Assembly: GCF_000483165.1 (NCBI RefSeq)
Contig: NZ_AXXW01000005.1
Coordinates: 1-64,000, forward strand
From: Tullyiplasma multilocale ATCC 49900
Lineage (GTDB): Bacteria > Bacillota_I > Bacilli_A > Mycoplasmatales > Mycoplasmataceae
Reading direction: 5' to 3'
Length of the DNA: 64,000 bases
A program made the position numbers and the translations under genes. Under the pieces are notes generated by a model. That model had not been told where the DNA came from and made no database searches. It saw nothing but the letters and a program-made list of their open reading frames with translations. Shown here piece after piece: positions 41,337 through 51,134 of the stretch (position 1 is the first letter of the stretch; every line of letters begins with the position of its first letter).

Positions 41337-42122
41337 ATGAATCTATTATTTATTGGAGTTGGTCATATGGCCACAAGTTTAATTAAAGGGATTAAAAAAA
41401 CATCTAGTGATGTAAACATTTTTATTAATAATCGTGAGAAGACATTGGCTAAAGCTACTGAATTAGGTGTTCACCCTTTAGAAGATTTAAAAGCCATTAA
41501 TAATAAAAATATTGATGCCATCATAATTGGAGTTAGACCCAACTCTTTAAATGAACTATCAACTATATTAGATGAAATTGATTTATCTAATATAACAATA
41601 GTTTCAATGTTGAGTGGCGTAGAAATATCAACTTTAGAAAGTGCGTTCATCAAAAATAGAAATCTTCACCTAGTTCGAATCATGCCTAATTTAAATGCTG
41701 AAATTAATATGTCTGTCACTGGGATGTGTTCAAATGGTTTAAGTGAAGAAATGGATAAATCAATTAAGAGTGTTTTTGAAAATTGTGGAAAAGTAGAATT
41801 GATAGATGAAGATTTATTTTCTGAATTCACAATTGCTGCTGGTTGTCTTCCAGCTTATGTATTTCACATTCTCGATTCATATATTAAAGCAACAGTTAAC
41901 TCTGGAATTGATGAAAAAACAGCAAAAAGAATTATCCTAAACACATTCGAAGGTTCGGTTAAGAATGCTTCACAAAACACTTCACCTCTTCCAATGATGG
42001 TTGAGCAAGTTTGTGTTCCGGGTGGAATTACCATTGAAGGATTAAAAGTTTTAGAAGTTAAAAAAATTGATGAAATTATTGAAGAATCATTTCAAGCGGC
42101 ATTAGCAAGAGATAAAAAATAA
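41337..42122 (+). CDS. proC: Pyrroline-5-carboxylate reductase-like protein
   Basis: This 261-residue NAD(P)-dependent oxidoreductase has the N-terminal Rossmann 'FIGVGHMATSLIKGI' (~5-19), 'IIIGVRPNSLNEL' (~61-73), 'RIMPNLNAEINMSVTGM' (~116-132, family P-N motif) and the C-terminal dimer motif 'SPLPMMVEQVCVPGGITIEGLKVLE' (~221-245). It makes proline from pyrroline-5-carboxylate. AAGGAG before the start. Monocistronic, strong terminator. Confidence 0.9.
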   Translation: MNLLFIGVGHMATSLIKGIKKTSSDVNIFINNREKTLAKATELGVHPLEDLKAINNKNIDAIIIGVRPNSLNELSTILDEIDLSNITIVSMLSGVEISTLESAFIKNRNLHLVRIMPNLNAEINMSVTGMCSNGLSEEMDKSIKSVFENCGKVELIDEDLFSEFTIAAGCLPAYVFHILDSYIKATVNSGIDEKTAKRIILNTFEGSVKNASQNTSPLPMMVEQVCVPGGITIEGLKVLEVKKIDEIIEESFQAALARDKK

Positions 42123-42132
42123 ATTCACAAAA

Positions 42133-42172
42133 CAACCCCAAGAGATCAAAAAATGTTCTCTTGGGGTTTTTG
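42133..42172. terminator. Strong terminator between proC and the ABC permease gene
   Basis: ACCCCAAGAGA and TCTCTTGGGGT form an 11-bp stem with an 11-nt A-rich loop, followed by T-rich sequence. It lies between convergent genes. Confidence 0.9.
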
Positions 42173-42184
42173 TTCTCTCTTCAC

Positions 42185-42922
42185 TTATTTTCTCAAACGT
42201 TTTTTAAATAATATTCCTGTTCCAATGATTATCGGAACTACATAAACTAGAACAATTAGAACATTTGCTCATAGGAATTTGTTTGGTCCTCCCACTATTG
42301 AAGTTGAGATAATGTCAAACATGTTAGCAAAGGGTAATATGTAGATAAATATCACATAACCATTTTCTGCATTCATACCACCACCTGAAAAATTATTCAT
42401 GAAAAATGTCAAACCCAAAATCGGTAGAAGAACTACAGGAACTACTTTTTCAGAAAAAATTGAACCAGCTAAAATACCGATACAAATAAAAAATAATGCA
42501 ATCGGAATTATCATGACAACAAATACAACAAACATAGGACTGATACTCATACCCATTATTATCGACGCTATTGTCATAACTAGAATATGAAAGATGTTGA
42601 ATAAAATATATGGAATTGCGTAACTGATTATATATTCATAGGATTTTACAGGAGACAAGAAAGCCCTATTCAAGAGACCAGAATTACGATCCTTTGCAAT
42701 AGTTACTCCTATTTGTGGAATTAATTGCACAAAACTTATTAGAGAACCGATTGCAAATATTCCTTCTATTGGAAGTGGTGCTTCATTATCAAATAAACTA
42801 GCAATTTTTGTCACCGCAAAAATTATTAGAGGCATGGTAATCAATAATATGAATCCTATTTTATCATTATAAATTTCTCAAAGATTTCTTCTTGTATAAC
42901 CTTTAATGCGTTGTAAATTCAT
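42185..42922 (-). CDS. ABC-2-type transporter permease
   Basis: This 245-residue membrane protein has six predicted segments and the typical ABC-2 features: the coupling region 'DRNSGLLNRAFLSPVKSYEYI' (~86-106, cf. E/DR..GT...L..SP) and the late 'GILAGSIFSEK' (~165-175). Two UGA Trp codons. It starts 1 nt after the stop of the ATPase gene, with GGGGGT as SD, so the two make one exporter. The substrate is unknown; this class exports drugs, lipids or peptides. Confidence 0.87.
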
Positions 42923-42923
42923 C

Positions 42924-43652
42924 TTAAAGACCCCCTGTTATTTTAATAAAGGCTTCATCAAAAGTTGTTGCATCTACTGAAGATATTATGTTTTCGGGTG
43001 TATCTAACACCTTAATAAACCCTTTACTAATAATAGCCACTCTATCTGCATATAAGTTAGCTTCCTCAAGATAATGGGTTGTAAGGATTACAGTTAAACC
43101 ACGCTCATTTTTTATCCTCAAAAGTTCATCCCATAAGAGCTTTCTACTAACTACATCCAATCCCGTTGTCGGTTCATCTAAAAACAAAATTTCTGGTTCT
43201 GTCATCAGTCCCATGGCGATACTCAAACGCCTCTGATATCCTCCTGATATTTTCTTAGCTTTGAGATTTCGATATTCGATCAACTTTAGCGTTTCCATCA
43301 TCTCTTCTATTTTTATTTTTTTATCTTCCTTTGGTTTTTGATAAATATCGTAAATAAATTCTAAGTTTTGATAGACAGTTAAATTAAAACCCAATCCCAA
43401 TTCTTGTGGGACAGTACTTATTTTATGACTGACTTCCTTCCAATCTTTTTTGGTGTCTTTACCCATAATTTGTATCGTTCCAGAATCCATTTTTGTCAAA
43501 CCAGTGATCATATTTATTGTTGTGCTTTTGCCAGCACCATTTACGCCAAGTAAGGCAAAAAACTCACCTTTATTAATTGAAAAATTTAAATTATTCACAG
43601 CTATTCTCTCTTTGTATTTCTTAGACAGCCCTTCAACTTTGATTATTTCCAT
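42924..43652 (-). CDS. ABC transporter ATPase (DrrA/CcmA type)
   Basis: 242 residues. 'LLGVNGAGKSTTINMITGL' (Walker A, ~34-52), 'STVPQELGLGFNLTVYQNL' (Q-loop), 'ISGGYQRRLSIAMGLM' (signature), 'LFLDEPTTGLDVVSRKLLW' (Walker B/D-loop) and 'VILTTHYLEEANLYADR' (H-loop). The 'THYLEEAE'-type H-loop is typical for the drug/daunorubicin-export group partnered with ABC-2 permeases. An inverted repeat shared with dut lies upstream, at ~43716. Confidence 0.92.
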   Translation of the reverse strand: MEIIKVEGLSKKYKERIAVNNLNFSINKGEFFALLGVNGAGKSTTINMITGLTKMDSGTIQIMGKDTKKDWKEVSHKISTVPQELGLGFNLTVYQNLEFIYDIYQKPKEDKKIKIEEMMETLKLIEYRNLKAKKISGGYQRRLSIAMGLMTEPEILFLDEPTTGLDVVSRKLLWDELLRIKNERGLTVILTTHYLEEANLYADRVAIISKGFIKVLDTPENIISSVDATTFDEAFIKITGGL

Positions 43653-43715
43653 ACGAAACCAACTTTCTACATTATAAATATCTTACTACTATAAGTGTTA
43701 TTTAAATAGTTTAAA

Positions 43716-43732
43716 AATGTTCCATTTTGGAA
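43716..43732 (-). promoter_or_regulatory. Inverted repeat upstream of the ABC exporter, copy 2 of 2
   Basis: ATGTTCCATTTTGGAA is identical over 16 nt to the copy in front of dut. It lies ~65-80 nt upstream of the ATPase start, the same orientation and similar distance as at dut. Confidence 0.55.
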
Positions 43733-43766
43733 GATTTTTCTCCATTATTGTTTTTTTATAAATAAA

Positions 43767-43786
43767 AAAACCAGTTATCTGGTTTT
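43767..43786 (-). terminator. Terminator of plsX-rnc
   Basis: AAAACCAG TTAT CTGGTTTT, an 8-bp stem after the rnc stop. Confidence 0.84.
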
Positions 43787-43801
43787 AATTCATTTTATTA
43801 A

Positions 43802-44488
43802 TTAAGCACTCATTTTCGCAAGACAATCTTTAGCGGCATTTTGTTCAGCTTCTTGTTTAGAGAACCCTTTACCAATCCCGAATTTTTGCCCTTCTAAATT
43901 AACACTTACTGTATATTCGGTTCTATTATCTTTTTCTATATGTCTTTCATTTTCAACAACATACTTAAGATCATTTCTGTTTTCCGCTTGTAATTTTTCT
44001 TGTAATTCAGATTTATAGTCTTTTAATTTATCCATAAATCCCGGTTTAGAAATTTCTTTGTATAGAGTTTCTTTTAATCAACATAAAAGAACTTCTTCTC
44101 CATGATCTAGATAAATTGCTGCTGTAAAAGCTTCAAAAACATCTGATAAAATAGAATCTTTATCATAACCTTTTGAGTTTAATTCACCTTGTCCTAAACG
44201 GATTAAACGACCAAGTTTAATCTCACGAGCTACTTTAGCAAGCGATTCTTCTCTAACTGCATTCGAACGATATTTAGTTAAAATACCTTCAGCAATTTTT
44301 GGGAAATTTAAGAAGAAATATTTACTTACGTACATTTGTAAAATAGCATCACCCAAGAATTCCATCCTTTGGTAAGTATATTTTAAATGCTTCTCATTTG
44401 CATAAGAGTTGTGAGTAAGTGCTTCATTGTAGAAGTGAGAATTTTTGATTGTAATTCCGTACTTATCTAAAAATTCTTGTACTGTCAT
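43802..44488 (-). CDS. rnc: Ribonuclease III
   Basis: 228 residues. The catalytic domain carries the RNase III signature '[20 protein letters not shown]' (~40-59, ERLEFLGD variant with Q for the first E) and '[15 protein letters not shown]' (~115-129). The dsRNA-binding domain at the C-terminus ends '[23 protein letters not shown]'. It processes rRNA precursors. One UGA Trp. The ATG overlaps the plsX stop (TAATG). Confidence 0.95.
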
Positions 44489-45489
44489 TATTTATCCATC
44501 CCTTTTTTCATTTTGTTTAATACATCGTTTTGTACAGCCGAGTATGTCATTCTTAATGTTGCTTTAAATGATTTAACATCACTTGATCCATGAGATTTGA
44601 AAGCTATTCCATTAACACCAATTAGAATTGCCCCAGCATGGTTTTTGTAATCAAATTTGTTTCCAACTTCTTTGAAAGCTGGTTTTAAAAATAATGCATT
44701 TATTTTTCTAAAGAAAGTTTTTGTAATTGATTCTTTAATTTCTGACATGATGTTTTTGGCCATTCCTTCAACTGCTTTTAAAGCGATATTTCCTGTGAAA
44801 CCGTCAGTTACTAAAATGTCAACATCCCCTGCAACCATATCGCGTGTTTCAATGTTTCCTAAGAAGTTGATTGATTCATCTTCTTTTAATAATTTATATG
44901 TTTGTTTTTGGAGATCTTTACCTTTTCCTTCTTCAGCGCCAATATTCATTAGTCCAACTCTCGGATTTTTGATTCCTTGAATTTCTGAAGCGTAGATTGT
45001 AGCCATTTTAGCATATCCTAAAAGGTCTTCTGGGTCATTTTCTGTATTTGCACCAGCATCTAATAATAAAGTTGTAATACCAGCTTTAACAGTTGGTAAT
45101 GTCGGCATAAAACCAGGTCTAGTAACCCCTTCAAATTCACCTAAAATAAAGTGTGATCCAGCAATGAATGCTGCTGAATTTCCACCAGTTAACATTCCGT
45201 CAACTTTACCTTCTTTAACTAATTCTAAAGTTCTCACTAATGATGAGTCTTTCTTTCTTCTAACATCCATAATTGAACCATTCATATCAATTACCTCAGT
45301 TGTTGCAAGGATCTCATATTTAGATTTATCTAAACCACCATTTTCTTCAATTGCTGCCTTAATTTGTTCTTCGTTTCCAACAAAAACTAAAACTAAATCG
45401 TTTTTATCAGCTAAAAATTCAATTGCTGCCTTAACCGCTATTGTAGCTCCATTATCTGAGCCCATTACGTCGAATGCTATTTTATACAT
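44488..45489 (-). CDS. plsX: Phosphate acyltransferase PlsX
   Basis: 333 residues. '[21 protein letters not shown]' at the N-terminus (family MGGD/MGSD loop), '[32 protein letters not shown]' (~83-114) and '[28 protein letters not shown]' (~213-240). It converts acyl-ACP to acyl-phosphate for phospholipid synthesis. The start is set at [10 protein letters not shown] because AGAGG precedes it; a longer in-frame extension upstream has no family match. Coupled to rnc and near fakA, which also makes acyl-phosphate. Confidence 0.94.
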   Translation of the reverse strand: MYKIAFDVMGSDNGATIAVKAAIEFLADKNDLVLVFVGNEEQIKAAIEENGGLDKSKYEILATTEVIDMNGSIMDVRRKKDSSLVRTLELVKEGKVDGMLTGGNSAAFIAGSHFILGEFEGVTRPGFMPTLPTVKAGITTLLLDAGANTENDPEDLLGYAKMATIYASEIQGIKNPRVGLMNIGAEEGKGKDLQKQTYKLLKEDESINFLGNIETRDMVAGDVDILVTDGFTGNIALKAVEGMAKNIMSEIKESITKTFFRKINALFLKPAFKEVGNKFDYKNHAGAILIGVNGIAFKSHGSSDVKSFKATLRMTYSAVQNDVLNKMKKGMDK

Positions 45490-45524
45490 ATCAATTACCT
45501 CTAATTTCTTTCTATTATTATATA

Positions 45525-45558
45525 ACAAAAAGCCCGTAACCAAGTTACGAGCTTTTGT
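45525..45558 (-). terminator. Terminator of asp23-fakA
   Basis: ACAAAAAGC(C)CGTAAC CAA GTTACG(A)GCTTTTGT, a 15-bp stem with one mismatch, next to the fakA stop. Confidence 0.87.
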
Positions 45559-45559
45559 A

Positions 45560-47215
45560 TTATTCAATTCCGATGATAAATGAGTAGATTTTTTGTCCAC
45601 CTTCAACGATTTCGTATTCAACGTTGAAGTTTTCATCTAAGAATTTTCTTAAATCACTTATTGATTTTGCATCAGCTTCTTGACCAATGAAAATTGTTAA
45701 GATTTCTGTTTTATTAGTAATAAATTTACCTAATTGTTTTTCAAAAATTAGTTTTAAACTTGTCTCAGTTGCGATGATTTTTCCATCAACAATTGCCATT
45801 TGTGAGTTCTTTTTAACTTTAACTCCATCAACAACAGAATCTTTAGCTGCTTTAGAAACGTTAAATGAAGTAACATTTTTAATTGCTTTAGATAAGGCTG
45901 TGTTATTTCTCATAGCACTTGCACTTGGATCGTAACTTAATGCTGAAGACATACCTTGTTGGATTGTTTTTGTTGGAATAACGTAAATTTTTGATTTAGT
46001 TTCTTCTTTTTCAGCTTGTTTTGCTGTTAAATAAACATTTCCATTGTTTGGCATGATAAATACTGTTTTAGCATCAACTTCTTCGATTGCTTTTAAGAAA
46101 TCGTTTGTTGAAGGGTTCATTTTTGAACCTCCGTTAATAGCTAAATCAACACCTAATTCAGTTTCAAAGTATTTTTTCATCTCATCTGATTGAACAACAG
46201 CAATTGTTGCTGCATCATTTTTTAACTTACGTTCAATTTTGATTGAAGTTGATTCTTTTCAAGTTTTATTAACATTTGGATTTCCACCTTTAACTTGTGA
46301 ATCAGCTTGAATGTTCATGTTTTCAACTTTAACAGTTTTGAAATCACCATATTGTTGTAAGAACATTAAAACTTGACCTGGAGATAAAGCATGTGTATGA
46401 ACTTTTAAGATGTCTTCATCGATAACTACTACCATTGAAGTGTTTCTGTATAAGTTTAATTGGTCTCTAATTGTTGAAACTTCTAATTTGTTAATTCATT
46501 CAGAGTTTAAGATAACCACACCTTCAGTACAGTAACCAAATTCTCCTTCAATTTCCATTTCAAGGTTTCCACCATCATTTGTTCCCAATTTAGCTAGACG
46601 TTCAATAATTAAACCAGTTTGAACAACATTGTTCATTCCTTCTAAGAATTTAACTAATCCATATCCACCTGAATCAACAACACCAACATCTTTTAATGCT
46701 TGTAATAAGTTTGGTGTGTTATCTAAAGAAGTGTTTGCAGCAACGATAATTTGTGCTCAAAATTCTTTTAATTCAAGATCATCAGATAACATATCTGCAG
46801 CTTCACTTGTTTCTCTAATAACTGTTAAAATTGTTCCTTCAACTGGCTTCATAACTGCTTTATAAGCAATATCTTTAGCACCAGCAAGACCTAATTTTCA
46901 GTCCGCTACAGTCATTTCAGTAGATTCAGCCATTCCTTTAGAAAGACCTTTCATAATTTGAGAGAAGATAACACCTGAGTTACCACGAGCTCCCATGATT
47001 AATCCTCTTGAGAATGCTGATAAATATTCACCAACTGTTTCATATTCGTTATCTTTAACATCGTTATAACCGTTTGTTGCAGTTAAATTCATGTTTGTTC
47101 CAGTATCACCATCTGGTACTGGGAAAACATTTAATTTATCGATGTGAGGATAGTTGTTGTATAAATTATTTACACCACTTTGGATCATATCCATTAATAA
47201 GTTTAATTTTTCCAT
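45560..47215 (-). CDS. fakA: Fatty acid kinase ATP-binding subunit (DAK2/DegV-partner, YloV family)
   Basis: 551 residues. The N-terminal DhaL/DAK2-like domain shows '[15 protein letters not shown]' (~31-45) and '[22 protein letters not shown]' (~70-91), which bind Mg-ATP. A middle region (~190-330) includes '[10 protein letters not shown]', and the C-terminal YloV domain has '[15 protein letters not shown]'. With a FakB (DegV) protein, not in this window, it phosphorylates exogenous fatty acids. Three UGA Trp codons. asp23 lies 73 nt upstream on the same strand. Confidence 0.93.
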
Positions 47216-47288
47216 TTTCCTTGTTCACCTAATTTTTTTATTTTTTTTATTTATCTATTTTTTATATAGTTTATTTTTAATTTATAAA

Positions 47289-47600
47289 TTACATCAAATC
47301 GTCAACTGCTACGTCAACCATATATTTAACTGTAAATTTAGATATTTTTTCTAATTCATATTTAACACGAATTTGAATTTCTTTAATAACATCTTTTATA
47401 TTAACTCCGCTTATAAGAATTACGTGAATTCTAAAACGAGTTACGTTATCTGTGTTTGTGAATTCAATGGCATTATCAATGTCTTTAGTAGCTAGTTCTT
47501 CTCTTGTATCTGCATTAAAGTTTGCAAATGACATTACTCCTGGAACAGTAACTACCGCATCTTTGATAACCTTTATAACTGATTTATCAAAATTATTCAC
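47289..47600 (-). CDS. Asp23/Gls24 family envelope-stress-like protein
   Basis: 103 residues. Short Asp23-type domain: 'VIKVIKDAVVTVPGVMSFANF' (helix plus VPGV motif, ~8-28) and 'RFRIHVILISGVNIKDVIKEIQIRVKYELEK' (~56-86). The start codon is GTG at 47600, preceded by CGGGTGA. In Firmicutes this gene (yloU) always lies just before the DAK2 gene, as here. The function is not well defined; Asp23 proteins associate with membranes. Confidence 0.88.
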   Translation of the reverse strand: MNNFDKSVIKVIKDAVVTVPGVMSFANFNADTREELATKDIDNAIEFTNTDNVTRFRIHVILISGVNIKDVIKEIQIRVKYELEKISKFTVKYMVDVAVDDLM

Positions 47601-47799
47601 AAAATCACCCGACTTTCACTAATTTATTTTAGCATATTTAATATATATGAATACAATTATTGACCTTAAATAATCACTTTTTATATAAAAAAGAAAAATA
47701 ATAAATATAAAAATGAATTTAGTATTGTATTTAAGATTAATATTTAGTATTATTTTCAAGTATATGAAACAAATATAAAAAAGTGCGAGGTGAAACACA

Positions 47800-48000
47800 A
47801 TGGCAAGAAAAGATACATTAACAGGTAAAGGTCCCCTTTCAGGGAATAACAGATCACACGCCTTAAATGCAACTAAAAGAAAATGAAACTTAAATTTACA
47901 AAAAATTAAAGTGATGGATGAAGACGGTAGAGTTTTCACAATCAAAGTTTCAGCTAGAACTTTAAGAACACTTAAAAAACAAGATAAAGTTGTTGGTTAA
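47800..48000 (+). CDS. rpmB: 50S ribosomal protein L28
   Basis: 66 residues. Starts [29 protein letters not shown], the L28 hallmark, and ends [11 protein letters not shown]. One UGA Trp at 'KRKWNLN'. The SD GCGAGGTGA precedes the ATG. It lies divergent to asp23-fakA, as in many Firmicutes. Confidence 0.96.
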
Positions 48001-48011
48001 TAATAATTTCT

Positions 48012-48035
48012 AAAGAACCTAACGGTTCTTTTTTT
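48012..48035 (+). terminator. Terminator of rpmB
   Basis: AAAGAACC TAAC GGTTCTTT plus T run, an 8-bp stem. Confidence 0.87.
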
Positions 48036-48058
48036 ATATCTAATTACTCGAATATATA

Positions 48059-48086
48059 AAAAGAAGCGATTTTCATCGCTTCTTTT
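48059..48086 (-). terminator. Terminator of the MFS transporter gene
   Basis: AAAAGAAGCGA TTTTCA TCGCTTCTTTT, an 11-bp stem overlapping the stop codon. Confidence 0.88.
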
Positions 48087-49521
48087 ACTTTCTCTTAAAG
48101 ATATAGTTATCTGTTTTTCTATATATAGACACGTAAAGTATTGCTCCTGCAACTATTCCCAGAATTCCAAAAAGAACAACAACTAAAAGAATTATTTGAT
48201 TCCCTAATTGACTAGCAATTTTTGTTTCAAATCCAGTATTGGGATCTACATACTTTTCTCAATACTTAGATTCAATTCCTGACTTAATAGCCTTAAAGAA
48301 TGCATTAGGAGTAAAAGCTATTACAGATACTATTGAAACCCCTGCTCCATAATTTTCATTACTAATATTTAACTCCGTTCCAATTGGAGATCAACGAATC
48401 GTCACCAATGCTCAAGTTAATAATCCAAGAACTAGAACATTTATCACTGACGCAATCTGAATAAGTGTTTTGAATAAGACACTCTTTTGTTTAAAATCAG
48501 AAAATCCCGGCAACAATATAGATATAACAACAAGTGCAACCCCAACAATCAAACCTATTGTAATTCAAAAAATATAAGAATGAGAATTATCAGCTTTTCT
48601 TCCCGCAAAGTTTGCAATAATAACTCGCATAACATACGTTCTGAAAACCCCAATAAATGAGACTAATGTGGTTGATATCAATAATGTATTTGTAAGGTAA
48701 TTGGTGTATGAAGCTAATCCCATTTGAAGCATGTAAACACCAAGTATTAAAATACCAAGTAATCATACTTTTCAAGATTTAATTATCGACAGTACACCCC
48801 TTACTGAAAATGTTTTGCTCTTGCCGTCATCAACGCCTTTGATAAATAAAATGGTCAATATTAACGAAGTGATTATCAAAGAGACGTATATAGTCACTAG
48901 CACGAAGAAGCCGGTGTTGATAGATTTCTCCCCAATGTTAATTGTTGGCAAACTACCACTTTTAGATAGAGTTAAAAGCAAAATCCCTAGAAGGGCCAGA
49001 ACAAGACCTATTAGTCCATTAACAGTTCCTTGAATCCCATTATTTCTTCCAACTTTCTTCTCTTTTTCTGCGCCTTCCAAATCTTCGGTATTATGGTTTT
49101 TTATTATCTTTCATAATGGCGCTCACAATAGCGCTCCACTCGCAAATGCAAAACCCACGAATATTACATAGAGTTGTCACAATATAGCCGTTGAACTATC
49201 ATTAAAAGGCAATGACATATATCACAAACCAAGCAAACTGGTTATTACCAATGCAGTTATTAACAATGTTCTACTTTTAAATTTATCACTTGTATACGAT
49301 CCCAGTAACATACAGGGAAGAGCTGCAAAACCATGAACCGAACTAGCACTCGAATATTGACTAGCACTCAAATATAAACTACTGCTTAAATTAGGAATAT
49401 AGTTTTCCATATATAAGGGTATGGCCATCAAAACAACATCTGTTAGAGCCAATATTAATATGGGTATATTGTCTTTTATACTTCTCGAAATATTTCTAAA
49501 ATTCTTAGTTTTAAATTTCAT
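48085..49521 (-). CDS. Major facilitator superfamily-like transporter
   Basis: This 478-residue polytopic membrane protein has about twelve predicted segments. The first loop contains 'MLLGSYTSDKFKSRTLLI' (~91-108), a form of the MFS loop 2-3 motif GxLxDrxGrrxxL. A long cytoplasmic middle loop ('NHNTEDLEGAEKEKKVGRNNGIQG') precedes helix 5. About ten UGA Trp codons. The substrate cannot be inferred; the terminal 'SIYRKTDNYIFKRK' is a basic cytoplasmic end. Monocistronic. Confidence 0.82.
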
Positions 49522-49581
49522 TACCCATCCCCTTTTTCTATACCAAATATCAATATTTTAACTCATATACCTTCAGAAAAA

Positions 49582-49609
49582 AAGATACAAACATAGTTGT
49601 TTGTATCTT
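49582..49609 (-). terminator. Terminator of the 49608-50423 gene
   Basis: AAGATACAAAC ATAGTT GTTTGTATCTT, an 11-bp stem touching the stop codon. Confidence 0.88.
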
Positions 49610-50423
49610 ATAAACCCAATTTAACTTGAACTTCAATTGTGATATCAACACGATCTTGTTTGTGAGCTACCATTATTTCTTCTGTATTAAAATCAATTAG
49701 TAAATCATATACAGATTCAGCATTAATTTCTTCATCATCTTCAACATTCATTCACTCACTAAATGTTTGTGAATATTCCTCAATTAATTTCTCTCTAATA
49801 TCTTTGTCATAGACTTTTTCTTTTATTAATTCAGTAATTTTAAACGTATTTGTAATACCTTCGTTTTCCACAAAAACTTTATACATTACAAACTTAACAA
49901 AATTTCTAACAATTTTTCTATCAATAGAAATTTGTTGTTCTAACTTTAAAGCCTCTGGAGTTTTTTCGGCAACTACTTTAATTTTATTATTTTTCTTCGC
50001 AGCCTTTTTAGCTATCAATTCTTTTTCTCATTCGGGTATGAAAACATCTTCTGTAATTTGTTCTTCAACTTGTTGAATGTATTTACTTTTATCTTTGGTT
50101 TCTTCTTCAATTAAAACTTTGTTATATTTGACAGCGCTTTCCATAAATAAATATGCTGGAACATTTAGTAAAACTAAAGTGATTATTTTTGTAAACATAT
50201 CTAAGTTAGAAACTTTATTCATAATGATACATCATCAAACAATAACAAACATTGAAAAAATTATTGGTACGGCCATCAAACCGATAACCAAACTATTAGA
50301 TGTACTTTTTCCATTACTTGATTGAGATGGTCCAACGAAATATACAATCAAACCAGTAATCAATATCAATATTAAAGTTCATATAACTAGTGAAAAAACT
50401 GCTAATCATTTTGAAATTTTCAT
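49608..50423 (-). CDS. Membrane protein of unknown function
   Basis: 271 residues, family not recognised. Three hydrophobic segments (~5-30, ~46-66, ~77-95) are followed by a cytoplasmic part rich in Lys/Glu with helical character ('KELIAKKAAKKNNKIKVVAEKTPEALKLEQQI', ~140-171) and an acidic beta-like end ('NVEDDEEINAESVYDLLIDFNTEEIM'). Seven UGA Trp codons. It is divergent from the tRNA-Leu gene. Confidence 0.78.
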
Positions 50424-50462
50424 ATAATCACCCTTTCATTATTAAATAATACTTTATTTTTG

Positions 50463-50491
50463 TGTAAATTTGTACTTTTACAAAGTATAAT
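50463..50491 (+). promoter_or_regulatory. Promoter of tRNA-Leu
   Basis: A perfect -10 TATAAT (50486-50491) lies 12 nt before the mature tRNA 5' end; a weak -35 TGTAAA (50463-50468) is 17 nt upstream. Confidence 0.65.
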
Positions 50492-50503
50492 ATTTATGTA
50501 TTT

Positions 50504-50588
50504 GCCCCCTTGGCGGAATTGGTAGACGCATCAGACTCAAAATCTGACGAGGCAACTCGTATCGGTTCGATTCCGATAGAGGGCACCA
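50504..50588 (+). tRNA. tRNA-Leu (anticodon CAA)
   Basis: 85 nt with encoded CCA. D arm GGCGGAATTGGTAGACGC, anticodon stem TCAGA/TCTGA with loop CTCAAAA (anticodon CAA, reads UUG), a long variable arm CGAGGCAACTCG typical of class II tRNAs, and T arm ATCGG-TTCGATT-CCGAT. The acceptor stem GCCCCCT/AGAGGGC has one C5-A68 mismatch. Confidence 0.95.
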
Positions 50589-50600
50589 GTATAAAAGAAC

Positions 50601-50625
50601 AAGCACCAATTTTTGGTGCTTTTTA
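50601..50625 (+). terminator. Terminator of tRNA-Leu
   Basis: AGCACCAA TTT TTGGTGCT with T run, 8-bp stem, 13 nt after the CCA end. Confidence 0.87.
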
Positions 50626-50685
50626 TTTTTGATTGTGTTTTATCTAATGTTTGTATAAAATTAGATAAGTCGGAGGTTTTATAAT

Positions 50686-51111
50686 ATGAGATGAATGGTT
50701 GAAAAAGATAAAAATGGTTTTGTACATGTAAGACCTGACTCAAACGGAAACTTTAAAACACGTGATGAAGCTATCGAAATGGCTAGAAAATTAGCCAAAG
50801 GTAATAAAACAATATTAAGAATACACAATCAAGGCAGTGGATACGACGTTGTCGATTACACAAGTATTTTAACTTCTAATGAACTTTATTCTAAAACTTT
50901 AAGTGAAGTTAAACTAGCAAGGGCTGAATTGACAGTAGCTACAATGGAATACAAAAAAAGAAAAGAAGAGAAAAAATCTTCTAACGAAGCTGATATGCCA
51001 ATCGCTAGAAGAAAATTACAACTTTCAAAAGACAGACTTAAGAAAGCTAAACTAAATCTTAAGCTTGCGATCAAACGCAATAAACCAGCTAAGGTTTCTG
51101 TTCACGAATAA
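50686..51111 (+). CDS. DUF2188-like protein with basic coiled-coil tail
   Basis: 141 residues. The first ~65 residues (MRWMVEKDKNGFVHVRPDSNGNFKTRDEAIEMARKLAK...ILRIHNQGSGYDVVDY) have the W-V...G-W/F-V...T.xEA...A..LA layout of DUF2188. The rest is a very basic helical region ('RAELTVATMEYKKRKEEKK' and 'ARRKLQLSKDRLKKAKLNLKLAIKRN') that could form a coiled coil or bind nucleic acid. UGA Trp at residue 3. GGAGG before the start. Function unknown. Monocistronic. Confidence 0.83.
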
Positions 51112-51112
51112 A

Positions 51113-51134
51113 AAAAACGCTTAGGCGTTTTTTT
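51113..51134. terminator. Bidirectional terminator
   Basis: AAAACGC TTAG GCGTTTT with A and T runs on either side, between convergent genes. Confidence 0.86.

Noticed and set aside
44488-45636. Longer N-terminus for PlsX starting at 45636
   Set aside because: The extra ~49 residues have no family counterpart and include the fakA terminator; the ATG at 45489 has its own SD.
48590-48775. 61-codon minus-strand frame within the MFS transporter
   Set aside because: It lies in another frame of a well-supported membrane protein gene and has no SD.
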